A stretch of 64,000 nucleotides of DNA. Source: SZAS-103 sp038234715 (GTDB taxonomy: Bacteria > Pseudomonadota > Gammaproteobacteria > Xanthomonadales > Xanthomonadaceae). The DNA lies in contig JBBQTD010000007.1 in assembly GCA_038234715.1 (NCBI GenBank), forward strand, positions 60,652-124,651, in the 5' to 3' direction. A program made the translations under genes and the position numbers. Below the pieces are notes generated by a model. The model was not told where the DNA came from and made no database searches. It saw only the letters and a list, made by a program, of their open reading frames with translations. Within the stretch, counting starts at the first letter, position 1; each line of letters opens with the position of its first letter. Shown here piece by piece: positions 1 through 7,884 of this stretch.

Positions 1-1635
1 GCTTCTGCCGAACGACCCGAAGACGTGCAGATTCTTGCGACGCTCGCGGTCGCCTATCAGCGCTTCGGGCACGCTGCATTCTCCGAACAGGCCGTGCGCA
101 AGGCAATGACGTTGCAGCCAGGCGCGACGGGTCTGCGACGCGCACTGATCGAGTCCCTGATCGGCCAACGCCGCGACGACGATGCGCTGTCCGAGCTTGC
201 GGCCTACCAACATGACCATCCCAGGGATCCGATGGGACCATTGTTCGCTGCGGAATTGCGTATGCGCGCCAACGAGCCGGCACCTGCACTGGGCGCTTTC
301 CGCAGCGCGCTGGTGCTCGCGCCGCGGAATCCGCGTGCGTTGATGGGAGTCCAGCAGGCATTGGCGCAGTTGTCCGATCGAACGCTTGCCCGCACGGTGT
401 GGGATGACATCCTCAAACAAGACCCCGGATTTGACCTGACCTGGTTATCGCGCCTGGTGGTCGCCGACGATCCGGACGACTATGGCGACGTCCTGCGTCG
501 CTGGCGCGTGGCCTTGCCCGAGAGTCCCGGAATGCTGGTCAACCAGGCTCGCCTTGATGAGGTCAGCGGCCGCGACGCCGAAGCCGAAGCCGGCTACGAC
601 GCGGTCCTCGCGCGCATGCCAATGCAGGGCGATGCGCTCGTGGGAAAGGCGATCTACGAGCTGCGCAGCGATCCATCGGCGGCGATCGCGCGCCTCGACG
701 ATGCAATTTCCCAGATGCCAGAGGGCCAAGCCAGACCCGTGCTGGCGATCAGAGGCCAGCTGCAAGATGGTCTGGACCATCTCGATGCCGCCATTGCAGA
801 TTGGGGACTGGCCTATCAGGGGCCGGGTAGCTTGCCGGTTGCGCAACCTCTGCCGCCACAAGAAATTGCCCTGCAGGCGCTGGGGTCCCTTCCCGCAGAC
901 CCCGCCCCCGGCGATACCCCGGTGGTGATGCTCTGGGGCCCACCGGGAAGTGGATCCGAGCGACTTGCCGCCGCGTTGCGGTTCAGCCCGAGCCGGCCAT
1001 TGCTGCTCGATGCACCGGCGCCGCGCCCGCGCCTGCTGGAATTTCCCGGTCGCCTCATCGCGCGCGCACTGGACGCCGAGCAAGTGCCTGCACTTGCGCA
1101 CGAAGTGGCAGCTGAATTCGCACGCACGATCGACCCGTACCTGCAACAGGGAAATCAGGGCGTGTTCGACTGGCTGGCTCGCTGGGATGCGCAGGTCGTA
1201 CCGATGTTGCGGCGAGCGTTGCCGCGTACGCGACTCGTCGCGGTGTTGCGCGATCCACGTGACATGCTGCTGAACTGGCTTGCGTTCGGTGCGCCGGCGG
1301 GGCCAGTGTTCAGCGATCCGCTTGCAAGCGCTGCCTGGTTGGCAAGCCAGCTCGAGCATTTGTTGTTCAGTCGTGATGTCCTGCACCTGCCGGTGCTGAT
1401 CGTGGACATGGATCATCTGGATGCCGATCCGGAGGGCACCATGCAGGAAATCGCCAGGTTCGCCGACCTGCCGACCGCCCCTGACGCCCAAGTCGTCCGC
1501 GCCCGTGGGCTCGGCAGGGGAGGATTGCCAACGATGCTCCCGTGCGGCCGTTGGCGCGCATATCGTGGGCGGTTTGCGGATGCATTCGCAATCCTGGAAC
1601 CGCTCGCGGAGCGGCTCGGATATCCACGCACATAG
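1..1635 (+). CDS. TPR-repeat sulfotransferase-family protein (5' end cut by window)
   Basis: The reading frame is open from base 1, so the gene probably starts before the window. The N-terminal two thirds are helical TPR-like repeats rich in Ala and Leu. The last 230 or so residues look like a sulfotransferase fold. A P-loop-like GPPGSGSE (about 935-960) stands where the PAPS 5'-phosphosulfate loop lies, and AVLRDPRDMLLNW (about 1240-1278) resembles the 3'-phosphate-binding motif. Bacterial TPR-sulfotransferase fusions are common in Xanthomonadales, but their acceptors are mostly unknown. The family call is inferred from these two motifs and the architecture. The acceptor cannot be told. Confidence 0.75.
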   Translation, partial: ASAERPEDVQILATLAVAYQRFGHAAFSEQAVRKAMTLQPGATGLRRALIESLIGQRRDDDALSELAAYQHDHPRDPMGPLFAAELRMRANEPAPALGAFRSALVLAPRNPRALMGVQQALAQLSDRTLARTVWDDILKQDPGFDLTWLSRLVVADDPDDYGDVLRRWRVALPESPGMLVNQARLDEVSGRDAEAEAGYDAVLARMPMQGDALVGKAIYELRSDPSAAIARLDDAISQMPEGQARPVLAIRGQLQDGLDHLDAAIADWGLAYQGPGSLPVAQPLPPQEIALQALGSLPADPAPGDTPVVMLWGPPGSGSERLAAALRFSPSRPLLLDAPAPRPRLLEFPGRLIARALDAEQVPALAHEVAAEFARTIDPYLQQGNQGVFDWLARWDAQVVPMLRRALPRTRLVAVLRDPRDMLLNWLAFGAPAGPVFSDPLASAAWLASQLEHLLFSRDVLHLPVLIVDMDHLDADPEGTMQEIARFADLPTAPDAQVVRARGLGRGGLPTMLPCGRWRAYRGRFADAFAILEPLAERLGYPRT

Positions 1636-1686
1636 GAGTTGATTCCAACGCCAGGATGGCGGTCGGCGCATCGGAGGAAAACGCCC

Positions 1687-2799
1687 ATGAGGCTGCCGCG
1701 TATCCTTTTCCTTGCAGCATCATTCCTGCCGGTCGTCGTGTTCGCCGCGCCGACGCCGGCTGAGCTGGTTGCGCGTCTGCAGGTACCATCGGGTTTCAAG
1801 GTGACGCTGTACGCAGAGGGCGTGGTGAACGCGCGCGCCATGGCGTGGGGCGATCGCGGTACCTTGTTCGTTGGCTCCTTCGACGCCGGCAAGGTGTATG
1901 CACTTCGCGATGACGACCACGACGGCCACGCCGATGGCGTGCGGGTGATCGCGAGCGGTTTGCGCATGCCGGTGGGCGTCGCATTCCGCAATGGCGCGCT
2001 CTACGTAAGCGCGGTCGATCGCATCCTGCGCTTCGATCGCATCGAGGAGAAACTCGACGCGCCACCCAAGCCGGTCGTCGTGATCGACGATCTTCCACGC
2101 GAAACGATGCACGGCTGGCGCTACATCGCGTTCGGGCCGGACGGGAAGCTCTACGTTCCGATCGGTGCGCCTTGCAACATCTGCGACAAGCCCGGCTACG
2201 CCAGGATCACGCGCACGCAACCCGATGGCAGCGGACGCGAGGATGTCGCAATCGGCATTCGCAACACTGTCGGGTTTGCATGGGATCCGATGGTCGGGCA
2301 CTTGTGGTTCACCGACAACGGACGCGATCTGCTCGGCGACGACGTGCCCGACGATGAGCTGAACGTGGTGACGAAACCCGGGCAACACTTTGGCTTTCCC
2401 TACTGCCATGGCGGCGATGTGCTCGACCCCGAGTTCGGCAAGGGCAAGTCATGCCGCGACTACACGCCGCCAGCCGCAAAGCTCGGCGCGCACGTCGCAC
2501 CGCTGGGCGTCGCCTTCTACACGGGAACGGCTTTCCCGCGGGCATACCGGTTCAATGCGTTCGTTGCTGAACACGGATCGTGGAATCGCTCGGCCAAGAG
2601 TGGCTACCGCGTCGTGCGCATGCAGATCGCAGGCGATGCGGTGCGCAGGATCACGCCTTTCCTGACCGGCTTCCTCGATGGACAAACCACACTGGGTCGA
2701 CCGGTCGCCGTCAGTGTCGCGCCGGACGGTGCCTTGCTGGTGACGGACGATTTGCAGGGTGCGATTTATCGGATCTCCTACACCGGGGGTTCGCGCTGA
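1687..2799 (+). CDS. PQQ-dependent sorbosone/glucose dehydrogenase-family beta-propeller, exported
   Basis: The ATG at 1687 follows GGAGG (1674-1678), so the upstream in-frame Met at 1639 is not preferred. It opens with a signal peptide (LFLAASFLPVVVFAAP), giving a periplasmic protein of 370 aa. The rest is a propeller with the family's typical blocks: FGPDGKLYV, a CNIC pair, FTDNGRDLLGDDVPDDELN and FGFPYCHGG. The family (soluble glucose/L-sorbosone dehydrogenase type) oxidises sugars with PQQ. The substrate cannot be read from the sequence, and no PQQ synthesis genes lie in the window. It stands 51 bp after the sulfotransferase gene, possibly in one transcript. Confidence 0.8.
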   Translation: MRLPRILFLAASFLPVVVFAAPTPAELVARLQVPSGFKVTLYAEGVVNARAMAWGDRGTLFVGSFDAGKVYALRDDDHDGHADGVRVIASGLRMPVGVAFRNGALYVSAVDRILRFDRIEEKLDAPPKPVVVIDDLPRETMHGWRYIAFGPDGKLYVPIGAPCNICDKPGYARITRTQPDGSGREDVAIGIRNTVGFAWDPMVGHLWFTDNGRDLLGDDVPDDELNVVTKPGQHFGFPYCHGGDVLDPEFGKGKSCRDYTPPAAKLGAHVAPLGVAFYTGTAFPRAYRFNAFVAEHGSWNRSAKSGYRVVRMQIAGDAVRRITPFLTGFLDGQTTLGRPVAVSVAPDGALLVTDDLQGAIYRISYTGGSR

Positions 2800-2832
2800 T
2801 CTCGCCGGGCGACAGATTCGCGCACCCGGGTC

Positions 2833-2853
2833 TACACTGATCGCAATGCGATC
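2833..2853 (+). promoter_or_regulatory. -10-like box and dyad before the diguanylate cyclase gene
   Basis: TACACT (2833-2838) resembles a -10 box. It is followed at once by the perfect dyad GATCGC-AAT-GCGATC (2839-2853). The dyad would sit at the transcription start and could be an operator or an RNA hairpin. No convincing -35 box is visible. Confidence 0.3.
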
Positions 2854-2892
2854 GGGCAACCAAGGGGTGTCCGGCACTGGTGACGGGGCGTC

Positions 2893-4095
2893 ATGGGCCT
2901 GGATATCCACAGCGCGATCACGATCTCCGCGGTGCTCTCGCTGATGATGGCCGTGAGCTTGCTGTACACGCTGCACGACTATCCTGCACAGCAACGACCG
3001 AGCCTGCGCCTGTGGATCGCGTCGATGGGCGTGCAACCCGTGGCGTGGGTCCTGTATGGACTGCGCGGCGCGATTCCTGACCTGTTCGCGATCGTGATCG
3101 CCAATTCGGTACTCATCCTGACCTATGCATTCCAACTGCAGGCGGTGCGCCAGTTTGTCGGCTGCCCCAACAGGCCCATGCTGGTTTATGCGCCAGTGGT
3201 GCTGGTTGCTGCCGTGGAACTTGTTTTCACTTTCGCCTATCCAAGCATCCGGATGCGCACGGTCTGGGCCTCGTTGCTGATCGCAATTCCGTTCTTCCTG
3301 TCAGCGCACGCCCTGCTCAGCGGGTCGCGACCGCACCGACGCAGCAACTTGCTGACTGCCACGACGTTGCTGTTGCCTGCCATCGTGCTGGTGCTGCGCA
3401 GTGTTTACGAGGGACTGCGTTCGGGAACCCTGGCTTCAGCGTTTGCAGTCACCCCAATGCAGGCTGTTGTTTTCGGCATGGCCGGGTTTCTTCCAATCAT
3501 AGCAACGCTCGGCTTCGTGTCGATGTGCAACGACCGGCTTCACCAGGAACTCGTGCGCCAGGCAATGCTCGATCCGCTCACCGGCATCAGCAACCGGCGC
3601 GCACTCGACGAATCGGCTGCCGATGCCATCGCGGTAGCACGGCGGCATGCCCGCGACCTCGCGGTGCTGCTGGTGGATGCCGATCACTTCAAGCAGGTCA
3701 ATGATCGCTACGGACACGGCGCTGGCGACGCGGCCTTGCAGGCGCTGGTCGCTGCGCTGCAGGCGGGATTGCGCCCCGGTGATCTGCTCGGGCGGCTCGG
3801 TGGCGAGGAGTTCGTGGTGATCCTTCCCGAGACCGATGAAGTGCGCGCACACGCGGCGGCGGAACGGCTGCGGGAAGAGGTTGCAAGGATCGAGTTTTCC
3901 GTGCAGCGCGACAAGGTGCCGATGCGCGTATCCATCGGCATCGCGCTGCTGCAATCCGACGACGACCTGGTGACCCTGTTGCGTCGTGCCGACCATGCGA
4001 TGTACGTCGCCAAGCGCAGCGGTCGCAATTGCGTCGTCGGCCCGCGTCAGCTGGAACTGCGTGCACCCGCTGATGGCGCGCAGATGGCAAGTTGA
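2893..4095 (+). CDS. Membrane-bound diguanylate cyclase (GGDEF)
   Basis: A 400-aa protein. The first ~205 residues hold about six hydrophobic segments (membrane sensor region with no named domain). A GGDEF domain follows, with an active GGEEF signature at residues 303-307. The inhibitory I-site RPGD (294-297) lies the canonical five residues before it, so product inhibition by c-di-GMP is expected. DPLTGISNRRAL marks the domain start. It should make c-di-GMP from two GTP at the inner membrane. No EAL domain is present. The gene has its own upstream dyad and a ~90-bp leader. Confidence 0.92.
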   Translation: MGLDIHSAITISAVLSLMMAVSLLYTLHDYPAQQRPSLRLWIASMGVQPVAWVLYGLRGAIPDLFAIVIANSVLILTYAFQLQAVRQFVGCPNRPMLVYAPVVLVAAVELVFTFAYPSIRMRTVWASLLIAIPFFLSAHALLSGSRPHRRSNLLTATTLLLPAIVLVLRSVYEGLRSGTLASAFAVTPMQAVVFGMAGFLPIIATLGFVSMCNDRLHQELVRQAMLDPLTGISNRRALDESAADAIAVARRHARDLAVLLVDADHFKQVNDRYGHGAGDAALQALVAALQAGLRPGDLLGRLGGEEFVVILPETDEVRAHAAAERLREEVARIEFSVQRDKVPMRVSIGIALLQSDDDLVTLLRRADHAMYVAKRSGRNCVVGPRQLELRAPADGAQMAS

Positions 4096-4165
4096 TGCAA
4101 GCGGACAAACCAGCGCATGGATGGACTGTGCGACGGATTTGCGGCACCGATTCCAATGGAGGCTC

Positions 4166-4786
4166 ATGAAACTGCACAGCGACAGCTTCGCGCACGGTCT
4201 GCCGATCCCCGCAAGGATCGCGATGGGACGCAAGGGCGGTACGGCCGATACATTTTCGGACAACCGCAACCCGCACCTCGCGTGGAGCGAAATGCCCGAT
4301 CGCACGCGCTCCTTTGCGCTGCTGTGCATCGATCCGGATGCACCGACAGTTGCCGGGATGGTCGGCAAGGCGGACGTTGAAATCCCGGTCGATCAGGTCC
4401 GCACCGACTTCGTGCACTGGGCGATGGCCGATATTCCCGCCGAAGTGCGCGCGATTGCCGAAGGCGCATGGTCGAGTGGCGTCACGGTTGGAGGCAAGTC
4501 CGCTCCGCAGGGTCCGCACCAGGCGCGGCACGCACTCAACGACTACACCGGCTGGTTCGCGGGGGACGCCGACATGCGCGGCGACTATCGCGGTTATGAC
4601 GGCCCGTTCCCGCCCGCCAACGACTTGCGCATGCACCGCTACTTCTTCCGCCTGTTTGCCCTGGACATCGCGCAGCTCGAGCTGCCGGCGCGATTCACGG
4701 CGGCGGACGTGCTGCGTGCAATGCAGGGGCACGTACTGGCCGAGGCGTTGACGCATGGGACCTATTCGTTGCATGCAGGCCGCTGA
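4166..4786 (+). CDS. YbhB/YbcL-family (PEBP-like) protein
   Basis: A 206-aa cytosolic protein of the Raf-kinase-inhibitor-like (PEBP) family. The ATG at 4166 is preceded by TGGAGG. Family blocks visible are NPHLAWSEMP, CIDPDAPT, DFVHWAMADIP and the C-terminal HRYFFRLFALD. These build the small anion-binding pocket of the family. The biochemical role of bacterial members is poorly defined. It stands 70 bp after the GGDEF gene and 15 bp before a small membrane protein. Confidence 0.85.
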   Translation: MKLHSDSFAHGLPIPARIAMGRKGGTADTFSDNRNPHLAWSEMPDRTRSFALLCIDPDAPTVAGMVGKADVEIPVDQVRTDFVHWAMADIPAEVRAIAEGAWSSGVTVGGKSAPQGPHQARHALNDYTGWFAGDADMRGDYRGYDGPFPPANDLRMHRYFFRLFALDIAQLELPARFTAADVLRAMQGHVLAEALTHGTYSLHAGR

Positions 4787-4801
4787 TAGAAGGCCAGCCG
4801 G

Positions 4802-5008
4802 ATGAGCACAACAAGCTATCTGCTTTGGGGGCTGGTCTTCGGCTCGATCGGAGGCGGCTACTTTCTATACGGCAAGAAGCGTCCCAGCGGCATGGCGATG
4901 GTCTGCGGATTGGCCCTGATGATCTACCCGTACTTTGTCGGCAGCACCTGGTCGATGATCGCGATCGGCGTGCTGCTGATGGCGATTCCGTATTTCGTCA
5001 AGGTCTGA
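4802..5008 (+). CDS. Small inner-membrane protein, 68 aa
   Basis: A short protein with two strongly hydrophobic helices (residues ~5-25 and ~33-65), separated by the basic loop YGKKRPSG. The positive-inside rule puts the loop in the cytoplasm. It begins 15 bp after the PEBP gene, probably co-transcribed. It resembles the small conserved proteins often annotated as amino-acid-transport-like, but I recognise no defined function. It ends 5 bp before the convergent uppP stop. Confidence 0.65.
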   Translation: MSTTSYLLWGLVFGSIGGGYFLYGKKRPSGMAMVCGLALMIYPYFVGSTWSMIAIGVLLMAIPYFVKV

Positions 5009-5013
5009 CCCGA

Positions 5014-5808
5014 TTACGCGCCCGGCATCCAGATCAACAACGCGATGCCCAGCGCGATACGGTAGATCGCGAACGGGGTGAACCGGTGCGAGCGGATGTA
5101 GCCGAGCAACCATTTCACCGCGACGAAGCCGACGACCAGCGAAACCACGAAGCCGACGATCAGCGCGGTCCAGTCCTCATGCGCAGCACCGCCAGCCTTG
5201 AACGCTTTCAGCAGCATGTATCCGGTTGCCGCGTACATGGTCGGGATGCCGACCAGGAAAGAGAATTCCGTCGCCGCCGCGCGGTTGCTGGTGCCGGTGA
5301 GCATCGCAGTGAAGATCGAGGCCGCCGAACGCGAGGTTCCGGGAAAGATCCCGGCGACCATCTGCGCCAGGCCAACGCCGATTGCGACCGGCCAGGTCAC
5401 TTCGGTGCGATCTGGCTGGCGTGCGGCCAGCGCTTCGGCGCCCAACATCCAGAAACCTCCAATCACCAGCGCCCATGCGATGGGAGTGATCGTCACCGGC
5501 AGCTTGAATCCGAGCTTCTCGCACGCGAATCCGAGCACCGCGGTGATCGCGAACGCGACGAGCAGTTTGGCCAGGTAGTCGCGGTTGCCAGGTTCGCGCC
5601 ACTCGCTGAGCAACTGCCAGATGCGCTTCCAGTAAATGAAGGTCACGGCAAGGATGGCTCCGGCCTGGATGCCGACGTTGAACAGGTCTGAACGCGCGCC
5701 GAGGCCAAGTTTTTCGGCAATCAACAGATGGCCCGTGCTTGAAACCGGCAGGAATTCGGTGATGCCCTCGATGATGCCGAGGAGGATGACGTGGATCAGG
5801 TCGGTCAC
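5014..5808 (-). CDS. uppP: Undecaprenyl-diphosphatase
   Basis: UppP (BacA) removes a phosphate from undecaprenyl diphosphate, recycling the lipid carrier for peptidoglycan and O-antigen synthesis. Length (264 aa) and about eight membrane helices fit the family. The two signature regions are clear: GIIEGITEFLPVSSTGH near the N-terminus and GIFPGTSRSAASI in the middle, including catalytic Glu, Ser and Arg. The start chosen is GTG at 5808 (VTDLIHVILLG), because the family begins just before the first helix. A longer in-frame extension to 5904 lacks conserved sequence. Confidence 0.93.
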   Translation of the reverse strand: MTDLIHVILLGIIEGITEFLPVSSTGHLLIAEKLGLGARSDLFNVGIQAGAILAVTFIYWKRIWQLLSEWREPGNRDYLAKLLVAFAITAVLGFACEKLGFKLPVTITPIAWALVIGGFWMLGAEALAARQPDRTEVTWPVAIGVGLAQMVAGIFPGTSRSAASIFTAMLTGTSNRAAATEFSFLVGIPTMYAATGYMLLKAFKAGGAAHEDWTALIVGFVVSLVVGFVAVKWLLGYIRSHRFTPFAIYRIALGIALLIWMPGA

Positions 5809-5977
5809 GGGGGCTCGCAGGAAGTCAAAACGCGGAAAGTGTAAGCGCAAAACCGCCAATTGCGGCGTGGCCTTCCTGCATGGCGCGTACACGACCGCCG
5901 CCACCGCATGGCGACAGCGCGCAATCGTGCCTGCTTGGCACGCCCATCACATGGAGCGGGGTCCGTTCGAAGCCGAA

Positions 5978-5994
5978 TGCACCGATCTGCAGCA
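5978..5994 (+). promoter_or_regulatory. NtrC-like enhancer site 1 of glnA
   Basis: TGCACCGATCTGCAGCA matches the NtrC consensus TGCACY-N4-TGGTGCA except at two positions of the right half. Its centre lies ~125 bp before the predicted sigma-54 start, a usual distance for an NtrC enhancer. Confidence 0.5.
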
Positions 5995-6007
5995 ATTGCT
6001 CATTGCG

Positions 6008-6024
6008 CGCACCACGATAATGCT
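6008..6024 (+). promoter_or_regulatory. NtrC-like enhancer site 2 of glnA
   Basis: CGCACCACGATAATGCT keeps the left core GCACCA and most of the right half of an NtrC dyad. Its centre is 30 bp (about three helical turns) from site 1 and ~95 bp before the predicted start. This is like the paired sites of enterobacterial glnA. It is degenerate, so it is an inference. Confidence 0.45.
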
Positions 6025-6084
6025 TTCTGGTCGTTCTTGTTTCTGGCCGTTCAATGAAAACAAGAGCTTGCATGCGGCAAGTGC

Positions 6085-6100
6085 TGGCACGGGAATTGCC
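6085..6100 (+). promoter_or_regulatory. Sigma-54 promoter of glnA
   Basis: TGGCACGGGAATTGCC has GG at -24 and GC at -12 with exactly 10 bp between, and matches the RpoN consensus TGGCAC-N5-TTGC. It lies 37 bp before the glnA ATG, so transcription would start near 6111. It fits activation by NtrC, encoded 3 kb downstream. Confidence 0.85.
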
Positions 6101-6136
6101 TATGCCTTTGGCAGCCACCCACCGCCGGAGTTCGTG

Positions 6137-7546
6137 ATGCCACACAAGAATGTCGAAAAACTGATCAAGGACCACAACATCGAGTTCGTCGACCTGCGCT
6201 TTGCGGACATGCGCGGCGTGCAGCACCACGTGACATTCCCTGCGAGCATCGTCGAGCCAGCGCTGTTCGAGGACGGCAGGATGTTCGACGGTTCGTCGAT
6301 CGCCGGCTGGAAAGGCATCAACGAGTCCGACATGGTGCTGCTGCCCGATCCGGATTCGGCCGTCATCGATCAGTTCACCGCGGACCCGACCCTGATCCTA
6401 GTCTGCGACGTGCTCGAGCCGGTCACCATGCAAGCCTATTCGCGCTGCCCACGCTCGGTTGCACGGCGCGCCGAAGCCTTCGTCAAGGCCAGCGGCATCG
6501 CGGAGCAGGCGTTCTTCGGGCCGGAGCCCGAGTTCTTCATCTTCGACTCGGTGCGCTGGAACAACGAGATGGGCCACACCTTCTTCGAGATCGACTCCGA
6601 GGAAGCGCACTGGAACTCGAAGAAGAAATACGAAGGCGGCAACAGCGGCTATCGCCCCGGTCTCAAGGGGGGATACTTCCCGGTTGCGCCAACCGACTCG
6701 CTGCACGACATCCGCGCGGAGATGTGCAAGGCTCTGACCGCTGCAGGCATCGAGGTCGAAGTGCACCACCACGAGGTCGCGAACGCCGGCCAGTGCGAAA
6801 TCGGCACCAAGTTCAACTCGCTGGTGAAGAAGGCCGACGAGCTGATGACGATGAAATACATCATCAAGAACGTGGCGTTCCGCAATGGCAAGACCGCCAC
6901 CTTCATGCCCAAGCCGATCGTTGGCGACAACGGCAGCGGCATGCACGTGCACCAGTCGCTGACCAAGGGCGGCAACAACCTGTTCTCGGGCGACGGCTAC
7001 GGCGGCCTGTCGCAGACTGCGCTCTGGTACATCGGCGGCATCTTCAAGCACGCACGCGCGATCAATGCGTTCGCAAACTCGACGACCAATTCCTACAAGC
7101 GCCTCGTGCCGGGCTATGAAGCGCCAGTGATGCTGGCTTACTCCGCGCGCAACCGCTCGGCGAGCTGCCGCATTCCGTTCGTGACCAACCCCAAGGCACG
7201 TCGCATCGAAGTCCGTTTCCCGGACCCGATGAACTCTGGTTACCTGACCTTCGCGGCGCTGCTGATGGCCGGCCTGGATGGCATCCGCAACCAGATCGAT
7301 CCCGGTGCGCCGATGGACAAGGACCTCTACGACCTGCCGCCCGAGGAAGCGAAGAACATTCCTACCGTCTGCCATTCGCTCGACCAGGCGCTCGACGCCC
7401 TCGATGCCGACCGCGAGTTCCTCAAGGCCGGCGGGGTCTTCTCCGACGACTTCATCGACAGCTACATCGAGCTGAAGATGGGCGAGGTCACCAGGTTCCG
7501 CGCCGCGACGCATCCGCTCGAATACCAGATGTACTACGGGATCTGA
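6137..7546 (+). CDS. glnA: Glutamine synthetase, type I
   Basis: Catalyses ATP + glutamate + ammonia to glutamine in a cytosolic dodecamer. At 469 aa it equals the E. coli enzyme. The ATG at 6137 follows GGAG and is where the family starts. The upstream open frame to 5636 covers the promoter and uppP antisense and is not used. Visible blocks are MFDGSSIAGWKGINESDM, FGPEPEFF, NGSGMHVHQSL and NPKARRIEVRFPDP. Tyr398 in DLYDLPPEE is the adenylylation site, so GlnE control is expected. Regulation: a sigma-54 promoter with two NtrC-like sites upstream. Confidence 0.98.
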   Translation: MPHKNVEKLIKDHNIEFVDLRFADMRGVQHHVTFPASIVEPALFEDGRMFDGSSIAGWKGINESDMVLLPDPDSAVIDQFTADPTLILVCDVLEPVTMQAYSRCPRSVARRAEAFVKASGIAEQAFFGPEPEFFIFDSVRWNNEMGHTFFEIDSEEAHWNSKKKYEGGNSGYRPGLKGGYFPVAPTDSLHDIRAEMCKALTAAGIEVEVHHHEVANAGQCEIGTKFNSLVKKADELMTMKYIIKNVAFRNGKTATFMPKPIVGDNGSGMHVHQSLTKGGNNLFSGDGYGGLSQTALWYIGGIFKHARAINAFANSTTNSYKRLVPGYEAPVMLAYSARNRSASCRIPFVTNPKARRIEVRFPDPMNSGYLTFAALLMAGLDGIRNQIDPGAPMDKDLYDLPPEEAKNIPTVCHSLDQALDALDADREFLKAGGVFSDDFIDSYIELKMGEVTRFRAATHPLEYQMYYGI

Positions 7547-7600
7547 GGGCGATTTCGGTATCGGAGGTCGCGACCAGCAAAGCAGTCGCTCCCTTGTCGG

Positions 7601-7623
7601 GCCGGAATGCATTGCATTCCGGC
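7601..7623. repeat. Perfect 10-bp hairpin after glnA, part of a degenerate dispersed repeat
   Basis: GCCGGAATGC-ATT-GCATTCCGGC forms a perfect stem with a 3-nt loop, but no T-tract follows, so a classical terminator is doubtful. Just before it (7565-7596) lies GGTCGCGACC and AGTCGCTCC, resembling the dispersed REP-like repeats of Xanthomonadales. The stretch on to ~7650 (TTACTTCACC) resembles the complement of 28261-28330. Nothing else is recognised in the 338-bp gap 7547-7884. Confidence 0.5.
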
Positions 7624-7884
7624 AGTGGGCCGCCGTTACTTCACCCGAATCATCGTGTGCTCGCACGGCGTTCCGCGGCAACCAGCAAATACCACTGCAG
7701 GGAGACCTTGATCCTCGAACGCGAAATCATTGAGCCCAACACGCATCACGCGGGTCGATGCAAGCAATGCAATTACGCCCGTGAGATGGGTGTGCAAGCC
7801 GCCGCGTAGGATTCACATCATCAGAAATCTCCTTGGCAGGGCGCTTTCGTTCTAGAGTCTCCCTTTCGAAACCGGAAGCACCAC

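Noticed and set aside
2800..2892. c-di-GMP riboswitch before the GGDEF gene
   Set aside because: The conserved GEMM core and paired helices are not found in the 93-bp gap.
7594..7809. 71-codon frame after glnA
   Set aside because: Starts within the hairpin/dispersed repeat and shows no protein-like features.
7833..7850. Second sigma-54 promoter before the 7885 gene (TTGGCAGGGCGCTTTCG)
   Set aside because: The invariant GC at -12 is TC; only the -24 half fits.
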